NCBI GenBank assembly: GCA_028874215.1 | Contig: JAPPLF010000099.1 | Location: 1 to 63,722 of the forward strand | DNA length: 63,722 bases | Direction: 5' to 3' | From: Acidobacteriota bacterium | Lineage (GTDB): Bacteria > Acidobacteriota > UBA6911 > RPQK01 > JAJDTT01 | In this document: positions 34,779-42,059 of the stretch, one piece after another | How the letters are laid out: the number at the start of each line of letters is the position of its first letter | How positions within the stretch are numbered: position 1 is the first letter of the stretch | Notes under the pieces: generated by a model | The model's input: only the letters and a program-made list of their open reading frames with translations | The model's database searches: none | What the model was told of the DNA's origin: nothing | Program-made: the position numbers and the translations under genes

Positions 34779-35759
34779 CTACGCCCCCGATTCCGGGAGG
34801 ATTTCGAGCCCCTGGGGAGCCCGCCACTCGTCGACCAGGGAGGCTTGGTGGACACAGGAAACGGTGCAGTACGGAGCGCAACTTTTTGGGGTCCGGTGCT
34901 CCCGCCGGATATCCGCCAGAGTGTATTCCGCCAGAGGAATTCCCGGGTGGCCGCGTTGCTGGGAACAGTAGTGCACGAGCCCGTCTTCGCAGACATACAG
35001 GTACCGGGACCCCGCCCGGCAGCGCCAGTCGTTGGGCCGGCCGGCAGCCAGGTTCTCCTGAAAGACCCGGTTCAGACGGGAATAGCCCCTCTTCGCCATG
35101 CTCTTGACCTGGTGGAAGATGTGCACTTCCTCGGAGCTGAGGGGCTTGAGCCCGCCATGCCCGTCATGGATGACGCCAACGGTGCAAGTGAACCCCAACG
35201 CAACGGCCCGGCGCGCGATGACCAGGGCATCTTGGGGATGATTCACGCCGGAACCCAGAACCGTATTGATGTTGACCTGGAACTCCGCCAATTCCGACAG
35301 GTAGAGGAGCTTCTTGTCCAGCACCTTCAGGCTCTTCATGGAGTTCTTGTCGGGCTTCACGTTGTCGATGCTGATCTGCAGATGCTCCAGCCCGGCCCGA
35401 TTCAGGGACCGGATCCTCTTGCGCGCCAGGAGGTATCCGTTGGTGATGAGACCGGCGATCATGTTGCGGTCCCGGATCCGCGTGATGACGGCCTCCAACT
35501 CCCGATGCATCAAAGGCTCACCGCCGCTGATGGTGACAATGGAGGTCCCCAGGCGGGCCAGTTGATCGATCCGGTCCAGCATCACTTCGGTGGGGATGGG
35601 CGGGGAGAAGTCATCGTACTCGTTGCAGTAGGAACAGGAGAGATTGCAACGCCGCATGGGGATGATGTGCGCCAGAATCGGGTGACTCTGCGAGAGCAGG
35701 GCGCGACCCACCATCTTCAACTCACGCACGCGGATCTTGACGGATTGGAGTCTGCGCAT
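34779..35759 (-). CDS. Radical SAM protein with SPASM-like C-terminus
   Basis: A 326-residue S-adenosylmethionine radical enzyme. The 4Fe-4S site is CNLSCSYC near residue 37, followed by VTISGGEPLMH, GLITNGYL and ISIDNV. The C-terminus has extra cysteines (WRCRAGSRYLYVCEDGLVHYC and SCAPYCTVSC) like SPASM-type auxiliary clusters. Substrate unknown. The open frame reaches TTG 35822, but that codon is part of a -35 box. Transcription should begin near 35787, so ATG 35759 (MRRLQSVK) is the first usable start. It lies between SPFH and ubiX. Confidence 0.85.
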   Translation of the reverse strand: MRRLQSVKIRVRELKMVGRALLSQSHPILAHIIPMRRCNLSCSYCNEYDDFSPPIPTEVMLDRIDQLARLGTSIVTISGGEPLMHRELEAVITRIRDRNMIAGLITNGYLLARKRIRSLNRAGLEHLQISIDNVKPDKNSMKSLKVLDKKLLYLSELAEFQVNINTVLGSGVNHPQDALVIARRAVALGFTCTVGVIHDGHGGLKPLSSEEVHIFHQVKSMAKRGYSRLNRVFQENLAAGRPNDWRCRAGSRYLYVCEDGLVHYCSQQRGHPGIPLAEYTLADIRREHRTPKSCAPYCTVSCVHQASLVDEWRAPQGLEILPESGA

Positions 35760-35793
35760 GGGCCTGTGGCGGGCGCCGTTGGAACGGGTGCGG

Positions 35794-35822
35794 ATCATAG
35801 CAGCCTGGTCCGGGGCCGTCAA
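35794..35822 (-). promoter_or_regulatory. Sigma-70-type promoter of the radical SAM gene
   Basis: Minus strand TTGACG (35822-35817), 17-base spacer ending TGC, TATGAT (35799-35794). Nearly consensus, with an extended -10. It overlaps the last codons of the SPFH gene and sets the start of the radical SAM gene. Confidence 0.65.
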
Positions 35823-36775
35823 CGGCCGGCCGGACCGGACCCGTCGTCCTTGCGAGCCTTCTGAACCACCGTCATGGCCGAGGCGATCATGCCGGCCATG
35901 TCGGACAGGTTGGAGGGAATGATCAGGGAATTGTTGGTCCGCGCCAGATTGCCGAACTGCTTGATGTACTGCTCCGCGACCCGCAGGTTGACGGCATCCT
36001 GACCGCCCTGCTCATTGATGGCGGAGGCGATTTCCCGGATTCCCTTGGCCGTGGCCTCGGCCACCTTCTCGATCTCCGTCGCTTGCCCCACGGCTTCGTT
36101 GATCCGGCGCTGTTTCTCCCCCTCCGAGCGCTTGATCAACTCCTGCTTTTCCCCCTCGGCAACGTTGATCTTCGCCTGCTTCTCACCTTCCGACTGCGCC
36201 ACCAAGGCCCGCTTCTCCCGCTCGGCCCGCATCTGCTTCTCCATGGCGCTCTTGATGCTCTGCGGAGGAATGATGTTCTTGACCTCGTAGCGGGTCACCT
36301 TCACGCCCCAGGGATCGGACGCCTTGTCCACCGCGTCGACGATCTCCGAGTTGATGGTCTCCCGCTCCTCGAAGGTGCGGTCCAGCTCCAACCGGCCGAT
36401 AACGCTTCGCATGGTGGTCTGGGCCAACTGCGTGGACGCGAACTGGTAGTTGTTGATTCCGTAGGAGGCCTTGCCGGCGTCGATCACCTGCAGATAGAGA
36501 ATGCCGTCCACCTCCACCGAGATGTTGTCCTGCGTGATGCAGGTCTGAGGCGGAACGTCCACCGCCTGCTCCTTGAGCGTATGCCGGTAGGCGACCTTGT
36601 CCACGAACGGCGTCAGGACATGGAACCCGGCCTTCAACGTGGCCCGGTACTTGCCCAGGCGCTCCACGATGAAGGCGGACCTCTGTGGAACGATCCGGAT
36701 GGTCTTGAAAAACGCGATCAGCGCCAACAAGATCAGGCCGATCAGAACAACCGTGCTCATGTCCACCATGGTCAC
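35819..36775 (-). CDS. SPFH/stomatin-like membrane protein
   Basis: A 318-residue stomatin/prohibitin-family protein (QmcA-like). N-terminal membrane helix at about residues 8-23 (VVLIGLILLALIAFF), SPFH domain with RIVPQRSAFIVERLGKY, ISVEVDGILYLQV and DPWGVKVTRYEVKNI, and a long coiled coil of EGEKQ repeats (QSEGEKQAKINVAEGEKQELIKRSEGEKQ broken across about residues 193-222). These proteins form large membrane-microdomain oligomers. The upstream nfeD gene is the usual partner. SD GGGAGG precedes the ATG. Confidence 0.94.
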   Translation of the reverse strand: MTMVDMSTVVLIGLILLALIAFFKTIRIVPQRSAFIVERLGKYRATLKAGFHVLTPFVDKVAYRHTLKEQAVDVPPQTCITQDNISVEVDGILYLQVIDAGKASYGINNYQFASTQLAQTTMRSVIGRLELDRTFEERETINSEIVDAVDKASDPWGVKVTRYEVKNIIPPQSIKSAMEKQMRAEREKRALVAQSEGEKQAKINVAEGEKQELIKRSEGEKQRRINEAVGQATEIEKVAEATAKGIREIASAINEQGGQDAVNLRVAEQYIKQFGNLARTNNSLIIPSNLSDMAGMIASAMTVVQKARKDDGSGPAGR

Positions 36776-36802
36776 CTCCCGGCATTTCCGATGCCGATGA
36801 AA

Positions 36803-37255
36803 TCAGATCTTCTTCACTGTCAGCGTCAGATTTTCCTTGTCCAGGATCTCGACCGCCGCGCCTTCGCGAATCCTCTCCCCGGACTCGGCTTCCCACGTGG
36901 TGCCCCGGTAATCGACGCGGCCGGTGCGGTCGGACCGGATCTCACGGGTCACCAGCGCGCGCCCGCCCACGAATTCGTCGGAGTCGACGCCGCCGGCCGC
37001 CGGCCGAGGGCGGTTGATCCTCCCCTTGATCCGGTTTCGGAAGACCAGCAGCAGCACGACGGACGAAACCACGAACACTCCCAACTGCAGGTTCAGGGAG
37101 ATCTCCGACGTCATGCAGAGGAGGGCCACCAGCCAGGCGCCCAAAGCGAAGAAGATGAGGACCACTCCGGGATTGGCGAACTCCATGAGCAGCAGGACGA
37201 CTCCCAGCCCGAACCAGAGGAATTGGGGTCTGAGCCATTCCTGAAGAGAATCCAT
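36803..37255 (-). CDS. NfeD-family membrane protein
   Basis: A 150-residue short NfeD: three to four membrane helices (about residues 10-70, FLWFGLGVVLLLMEF, VVLIFFALGAWLVALL, LGVFVVSSVVLLLVF) and a C-terminal OB fold (VGGRALVTREIRSDRTGRVDYRGTTWEAES). The long ClpP-like protease part of other NfeDs is absent. It pairs with the stomatin gene 27 bases downstream, a conserved arrangement. SD GGAGGTGG. Confidence 0.92.
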   Translation of the reverse strand: MDSLQEWLRPQFLWFGLGVVLLLMEFANPGVVLIFFALGAWLVALLCMTSEISLNLQLGVFVVSSVVLLLVFRNRIKGRINRPRPAAGGVDSDEFVGGRALVTREIRSDRTGRVDYRGTTWEAESGERIREGAAVEILDKENLTLTVKKI

Positions 37256-37467
37256 CCATCCACCTCCGTTTCGCCTCTTGCCGGTCCTACTAGCCTATCA
37301 GTCCGCAGCCATGGCCGTGGGGGCCTGCCCCCGGTGGCAAGGCGCCTCTGTCCTCCCTCGCCGCCGGCTGTATCATGTGGACGCCCACGCCGAACTGCGG
37401 GAGAGCGGATCTTGCGGCGTCAGGGCCCATGGTCACGCCGCGCCGGGCGGACCGGAAGGATCTTCAG

Positions 37468-38397
37468 ATGGCCGGTTCCAAACTCGACCGGGACGCCCCC
37501 GAACCCTCCGCATCGAGTGGACTTCGCCTGGGTCTGGTCCAGAGCCGCTGCACTCCCGATCCGGAGGAGAACCTGCAGCGGGCGCTGGACGGAGCGCGGG
37601 AAGCGGCCTCCGGAGGAGCCCATGTCGTCTGCCTCCAGGAACTCTTCCAGTTCCCCTACTTCTGCCAGCGGGAGGACCCGGCGTTCTTCGACTGGGCGGA
37701 GTCGATCCCGGGACCGGCGTCCCGGCGGCTGTCGCTGCTGGCCCGGGAACTCGGCGTGGTTCTCGTCGCTCCCCTCTTCGAGCGGCGCGCTCCCGGCCTC
37801 TACCACAACACGGCCCTGATCCTGGACGCCGGCGGCCGGTCCCTGGGGCTGTACCGCAAGATGCACATTCCCGACGACCCCTTCTACTACGAGAAGTTCT
37901 ACTTCACCCCGGGGGACCTGGGCTTCCAGGCTCATGTCACTCCCCACGGATCCGTCGGCGTGCTCATCTGCTGGGACCAGTGGTTCCCCGAAGCCGCCCG
38001 GGCGACAGCCTTGGCCGGCGCCCGGTTGCTCCTCTACCCCAGCGCCATCGGCTGGTTCCGGGACGACTCGCCCCGGGAGCGGCGGGAGCAACAGGACGCC
38101 TGGGAGACCGTTCAACGCGCGCACGCCATCACCAACGGGGTCTTCGTGGCGGCGGTCAACCGGGTGGGCAACGAGGGCGCCATCGGGTTCTGGGGACGCT
38201 CCTTCGTCTGCGACCCCTGGGGAAGGGTCCTGGCCCGCGCATCGGATGACCGCGGCCAGGTCCTGGTGGTGGAATGCCGGTTGCCGGAGGTGGAGGCCAC
38301 CCGCAGGACCTGGCCGTTTCTCCGGGATCGCCGGATCGAGAGCTATGACGGCCTCCTGTCGCGGTGGGGTTCCAAGCCGGATTTGCCGGACCTATGA
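37468..38397 (+). CDS. aguB: N-carbamoylputrescine amidase
   Basis: Nitrilase-superfamily hydrolase that converts N-carbamoylputrescine to putrescine, CO2 and ammonia. The 309-residue enzyme has the Glu-Lys-Cys triad in VCLQELFQFPYF (about residue 57), YRKMHIPDD and VLICWDQWFPE. The KFYFTPGD and RSFVCDPWG phrases fit the AguB group. The start ATG follows GGAAGGA by eight bases. The aguA gene begins two bases after its stop codon. Confidence 0.93.
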   Translation: MAGSKLDRDAPEPSASSGLRLGLVQSRCTPDPEENLQRALDGAREAASGGAHVVCLQELFQFPYFCQREDPAFFDWAESIPGPASRRLSLLARELGVVLVAPLFERRAPGLYHNTALILDAGGRSLGLYRKMHIPDDPFYYEKFYFTPGDLGFQAHVTPHGSVGVLICWDQWFPEAARATALAGARLLLYPSAIGWFRDDSPRERREQQDAWETVQRAHAITNGVFVAAVNRVGNEGAIGFWGRSFVCDPWGRVLARASDDRGQVLVVECRLPEVEATRRTWPFLRDRRIESYDGLLSRWGSKPDLPDL

Positions 38398-38398
38398 G

Positions 38399-39463
38399 AT
38401 GGCGTCCGGAACCGGCGCGCCGACTCCTCGAAGACTCGGCTACTTCATGCCTCCCGAGTGGCATCCCCACGAATCCACCTGGCTGGCCTGGCCCACGAAC
38501 CGGGAGACGTGGCCCGGACGCGTGAGGCGAATCCAGTCGCTCTTCCTGGAGATGATGCGGCTCCTGGCGTCGGGAGAGAGAATCGACCTGCTGGTGGACC
38601 ACCGGGAGCAGGAGGAGGAAGTCCGCGGCCGCTTGGACCCGGCCGCGCGGCGGCGGATTCGATTCCACCGGATCGCTACGGGCGACGCGTGGATCCGGGA
38701 CTACGGTCCCAACTTTCTGATTCGATCCGGCGGCGAACAGGCCGCCGCCGGCTTCAACCAGTGGCGCTTCAACGCCTGGGGAGGCCGGTACCCGGAATTG
38801 GCGGTGGACGGAGACGTCCCGAGCCGGCTGGCCCCGTTGTTGGACATGCCTCGTTTCCGGCCCGGGCTGGTGCTGGAGGGAGGCGCCATCGACGTGGACG
38901 GACGGGGCGTCGTCCTGGCCTCGGAAACCTGCCTGCTCAATCCCAACCGAAACCCGGGACGAAGCCGGAAGGTCGTGGAGGACCGCCTGAGGAGCCATCT
39001 GGGCGCGTGCCGGACGATCTGGCTGGGAGACGGGTTGCCGGGTGACGACACCGACGGCCATGTGGACAACCTGGCGCGGTTCGTGCGCCCGGACACCATC
39101 GTCTGCGCGGTGGAGGAGGACTCCGATCGACCCCATCACCGAATCCTCGAGGACAACCGGCGGCGCCTGACGCTGGCCCGGCGGTCGGATGGCCGCCGGT
39201 ACCGGATCCTGACCCTGCCACTGCCCTCCCCGCGGGAGACCGGACTTGATGGACTCCCGGCTTCCTACTTGAACTTCTACATCGCCAACCGGAGGATAAT
39301 GGTCCCGGCGTTCGGATGCCGGCAGGACGAACTGGCCCGCAAGGCCGTGCAGGAGCTGTTCCCGCGGCGGCGGGCGGTCAGCCTGAATTGCCGGGACCTG
39401 ATCCGGGGACTGGGAGGCATCCATTGCATCACGTTGCAACAGCCCCGGGCCGTCAGGGGTTGA
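38399..39463 (+). CDS. aguA: Agmatine deiminase
   Basis: Hydrolyses agmatine to N-carbamoylputrescine and ammonia. A 354-residue member of the guanidine-modifying penteins: MPPEWHPHESTWLAWP at the N-terminus, DAWIRDYGPNFL, LEGGAIDVDGRG, DDTDGHVDNLARF and the nucleophile Cys in GGIHCITLQQP near the C-terminus. With aguB it forms an arginine-decarboxylase-dependent route to putrescine. No arginine decarboxylase is here. The large open frame that starts at 37934 is only the antecedent in another gene, so ATG 38399 is used. Confidence 0.94.
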   Translation: MASGTGAPTPRRLGYFMPPEWHPHESTWLAWPTNRETWPGRVRRIQSLFLEMMRLLASGERIDLLVDHREQEEEVRGRLDPAARRRIRFHRIATGDAWIRDYGPNFLIRSGGEQAAAGFNQWRFNAWGGRYPELAVDGDVPSRLAPLLDMPRFRPGLVLEGGAIDVDGRGVVLASETCLLNPNRNPGRSRKVVEDRLRSHLGACRTIWLGDGLPGDDTDGHVDNLARFVRPDTIVCAVEEDSDRPHHRILEDNRRRLTLARRSDGRRYRILTLPLPSPRETGLDGLPASYLNFYIANRRIMVPAFGCRQDELARKAVQELFPRRRAVSLNCRDLIRGLGGIHCITLQQPRAVRG

Positions 39464-39506
39464 GGAAGCGTTTGCCGGACGCGGTGGTCACGCTCCTGAG
39501 GGATCA

Positions 39507-40412
39507 ATGATGCGACAATTTTTGTGGTTCCTGCTGGTCTTGGCATCCGGATTCTTTGCCGGCTCATACGACGGCGGCCTCGCCGGCGAAAGCCGCACGC
39601 GGCAGCAGCGACAGGTCGAGGAAAACCCTCCTGTTCTCAGGCCGGGGGAAGCAGCAGGCGTGAGGATCGTGCCCGGGATGTGGCGGCCGCACTATCCCTA
39701 CGAGCAGATCGTCTGGATCAGCCCTCCCTGGCCCAGCGCCGATTACATCTGGTTGGATTTCCCGGAGGCCATCTTCTCCGATCAGGGGCTCCTCTACCTG
39801 AGTCATGTCAATTCGGACTATCCCCCGCTGTTTCCCGATCTGCCACGGACCCCATGGCGGGAGATCCCGAATGGGGTGGCCTTCGAACGGCAATTGCCGA
39901 ATGGAGTTCGTTTCGGAGGAAGAGTGGTCAAAACGGACGACACGACCGTCGCACTGGAACTCCACATCGAAAACGGCAGTCCCCGTCCTCTGACCAATAT
40001 CCGACTGCAAACCTGCGGCTATCTGCGGGCCATCCGCGAGTTCGCCGATTTCACCAATGACAACAAGTTCGTTCATCTGCCGGGCCAGGGCTGGCAATCT
40101 CTTCGGAAGTCAATCGAAACCAGGGCTTCGGCGGGGAGATATGCCATTGGATTTCGGGGGATCGGCCTGCCGGGAGCCGACCTGCCGGTCATCGCCGCAC
40201 TCTCCAGCCTCGGTCAACGTTTCGTGACCATGACCTGGTTCGATGACACGTTGTCCCTGACCGGGAATTACAGGCACCCCTGCTTCCACGCGGATCCCGG
40301 TTTTGCGGACCTCGCACCCGGAGAATTCGCTTCCATCAAGGGTACGATCATTTTCTTCGAGGGTACTCTCGACCAGCTCGAAGCACGGATGAAGGCGAGC
40401 CGATCGCCTTAG
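39507..40412 (+). CDS. Secreted hypothetical protein
   Basis: A 301-residue exported protein with signal peptide LWFLLVLASGFFAG. The mature part is rich in beta-strand patterns and Trp/Pro motifs (YEQIVWISPPWPSADYIWLDFPEA). The order resembles DUF-type carbohydrate-active accessory proteins but I cannot name the family. Two Cys (QTCGYLR and HPCFHAD) could pair. It is 43 bases downstream of aguA and may share a transcript. A weak SD GAGGGA precedes the ATG. Confidence 0.65.
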   Translation: MMRQFLWFLLVLASGFFAGSYDGGLAGESRTRQQRQVEENPPVLRPGEAAGVRIVPGMWRPHYPYEQIVWISPPWPSADYIWLDFPEAIFSDQGLLYLSHVNSDYPPLFPDLPRTPWREIPNGVAFERQLPNGVRFGGRVVKTDDTTVALELHIENGSPRPLTNIRLQTCGYLRAIREFADFTNDNKFVHLPGQGWQSLRKSIETRASAGRYAIGFRGIGLPGADLPVIAALSSLGQRFVTMTWFDDTLSLTGNYRHPCFHADPGFADLAPGEFASIKGTIIFFEGTLDQLEARMKASRSP

Positions 40413-40456
40413 ACTCATTCTGTGGGACCGTTGTGCCCCCGGCGAGCAATGCGGGC

Positions 40457-40906
40457 CTACGGGTGCGCGTCCGTCCATGGATTCACCGTAACGACGCCGG
40501 TGTTGCGAAAATCCCGCTGGTTTCGGGTGACGACGGTCAGGCCGTGGCGGTTCGCCGTGCCCGCCAACATGGCATCGGGAAGATGCCCGTCGAGCGGCTC
40601 GCCCAGCCGCCGTTTGGCTTCCACGATGCGGGCGCAGACCCGGGCATCGGCGGCCGTCCAATCGAACACTCGATCCTGAAAAAGGCGATCCAGAACGCCT
40701 TCAAACCGGTGGGCAACGTCCTCCCGGCGCCGGCCGGGCTCGATTCGTCCGATTCCGTTGAAAATCTCCCAGACGGTGATGGACGCAAGTCCGATCCCCT
40801 GCCCGGCGATTCGGTCGAGAAACCTTTCGACGCGCCGCTCCGGACGAGGCCGCATCATTTCGGAAACGACGTTCGTGTCGAGGAGCCAGGCTATGGGAGC
40901 CCTCAC
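40457..40906 (-). CDS. PIN-domain toxin (VapC/FitB-like)
   Basis: A 149-residue PIN-domain ribonuclease. Acidic active-site residues lie in LLDTNVVSEMMRP (about residue 10), VWEIFNGI, LPDAMLAGTA and TRNQRDFRNTG. The opening LLDTNVVSE is typical of FitB. Targets are probably RNAs. The GTG start overlaps the antitoxin TGA stop as GTGA, so toxin translation depends on antitoxin translation. Confidence 0.9.
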   Translation of the reverse strand: MRAPIAWLLDTNVVSEMMRPRPERRVERFLDRIAGQGIGLASITVWEIFNGIGRIEPGRRREDVAHRFEGVLDRLFQDRVFDWTAADARVCARIVEAKRRLGEPLDGHLPDAMLAGTANRHGLTVVTRNQRDFRNTGVVTVNPWTDAHP

Positions 40907-41160
40907 ACGCCGTCCTCGTCTGCGAATTCCACTGGCTTGTAGCCATAGCGGTCCGGCGGCGGCAGATCGATTCCGTCCTCCGGCCCGAAGTACCGCTTGA
41001 ACACCTCGGACGGCTTGGTGCGCCGTTCGGCCCTCTCCCGTCCTTCACGAATGAGCCGGCGGACGAGTTCTTCCATGGAGACGCCGGCATCCCGCGCTGC
41101 CCTTTTCAGCCAGGACTTGTCCCCGGGTTCGATTCCACGGACGGTGATAACGGTACTCAT
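40903..41160 (-). CDS. Ribbon-helix-helix antitoxin (FitA-like)
   Basis: An 85-residue antitoxin: N-terminal ribbon-helix-helix DNA-binding part STVITVRGIEPGDKSWLKRAARDAG followed by VSMEELVRRLIREG, and a C-terminal tail with RYFGPEDGIDLPPPDR that would wrap the PIN toxin. ATG 41160 is preceded by GAGGGA at eight bases. An extended -10 box TGC-TAGCAT is 48 bases upstream (41208-41213 with TGC). It probably represses its own promoter. Confidence 0.85.
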   Translation of the reverse strand: MSTVITVRGIEPGDKSWLKRAARDAGVSMEELVRRLIREGRERAERRTKPSEVFKRYFGPEDGIDLPPPDRYGYKPVEFADEDGV

Positions 41161-41207
41161 CGTGGTGATTCCCTCGGACTGCATTTTTCACACCTGAGGC
41201 GGACCCT

Positions 41208-41216
41208 ATGCTAGCA
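41208..41216 (-). promoter_or_regulatory. Extended -10 promoter of the PIN toxin-antitoxin pair
   Basis: Minus strand TGC-TAGCAT. The predicted start near 41201 gives a leader of about 40 bases with a GAGGGA ribosome site. The -35 box is not evident. Confidence 0.4.
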
Positions 41217-41236
41217 CAAAATGCTGTCACCACTGG

Positions 41237-41291
41237 GACGAGTCCTGCCGTTGTTCGTACGAACGGCGAGATGGAGGTTACTGTGAAGAAA
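41237..41291 (+). repeat. 55-bp direct repeat, copy 1
   Basis: Aligns ungapped to 41682-41736 at 42 of 55 positions, including the shared GAACGGCG and ACTG-GAAGAAA blocks. The two copies lie just beyond the stop codons of the two small minus-strand genes at 41336 and 41742. Confidence 0.6.
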
Positions 41292-41335
41292 ACGGACGTA
41301 GACTCGAAGCGCGGCGTAATCCCATGCCGCCTCGA

Positions 41336-41602
41336 CTAGGGTCCGAGCGTTCCTTCGGGGAGATAGCGATCCAGGAAATAGGCCACGGCAATTGCGGTGC
41401 CGACCAGGCCGACAAGCGAACCCACGAACCCTCCGACCTGGACCCAGAGTGCCCGGTAGAGTCTGGTTTCCAGCCGCGCGATGTCCTGCTTCGTGGCCAA
41501 ATGCTCACCAATTGGAACGGCTGCCGCTGCCGCTCTCGCCTTGGCCTCTTCCACACCTGCGTCAATAAACGCGTCGTAAATCTCGCTGACCATAACTCCC
41601 AT
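41336..41602 (-). CDS. Small coiled-coil membrane protein (DUF1640-like)
   Basis: An 88-residue protein. A helix beginning SEIYDAFIDAGVEEAKARAAA and coiled-coil EHLATKQDIARLETRLY are followed by one membrane helix (FVGSLVGLVGTAIAVAYFL). The layout resembles DUF1640/CCDC90-type proteins found near toxin-antitoxin and phage genes. Function unknown. It sits between the copies of the 55-bp direct repeat. Confidence 0.65.
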   Translation of the reverse strand: MGVMVSEIYDAFIDAGVEEAKARAAAAAVPIGEHLATKQDIARLETRLYRALWVQVGGFVGSLVGLVGTAIAVAYFLDRYLPEGTLGP

Positions 41603-41681
41603 GAGCGCCCCTACTTCAGTCCAGTCTACCTTCTTGCTGATGAATCAGACAGCTTCCGCGGCAAATGCCCAGCACTGCTGC

Positions 41682-41736
41682 GACGAGTCTGATCCCTGTT
41701 TGTAGGAACGGCGGGACGGAGGAAACTGCGAAGAAA
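41682..41736 (+). repeat. 55-bp direct repeat, copy 2
   Basis: Partner of 41237-41291. It starts GACGAGTCTGATC and ends GCGAAGAAA, five bases before the stop of the small coiled-coil gene at 41742. Confidence 0.6.
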
Positions 41737-41741
41737 TTGAG

Positions 41742-42035
41742 CTACTCGCCGCGGATTTTGCGAATTTCCCGCTCCATCTGGCGATTCAGGCGGGACTTGT
41801 CCCGGGAAAGCTGCTGGTTCAGTTCCTGGATCTTGTCCGCGGCCCCCGTCTCGGCGGCCACAGCGATCTGAGCCTGCTTGTGGATCTCCACCTCGGCGAT
41901 GCGGGCCTGGTACTTGTTTCGGACCCGGGCAATGGCATCCCGCTGCTCGTCGTTCAGGCTTACGACCGAATATTCTTCCTGAGCCTCCAGCTTCTCGAGA
42001 GCCAGTTCCCAAGCGGACTTCAACTCGCCAGGCAT
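41742..42035 (-). CDS. Small coiled-coil protein, unknown function
   Basis: A 97-residue charged, helical protein. It has a heptad-like pattern in LEKLEAQEEYSVV, LNDEQRDAIARVRNKYQARIAEVEIHKQ (split here by position, about residues 27-55) and QQLSRDKSRLNRQMEREI. It has no signal or membrane helix. It begins 24 bases after ilvB and is preceded by AAGGA, so it may be co-transcribed with it. No family assigned. Confidence 0.6.
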   Translation of the reverse strand: MPGELKSAWELALEKLEAQEEYSVVSLNDEQRDAIARVRNKYQARIAEVEIHKQAQIAVAAETGAADKIQELNQQLSRDKSRLNRQMEREIRKIRGE

Positions 42036-42059
42036 CGGCAGATCCTTTCCAGCTCGGCC

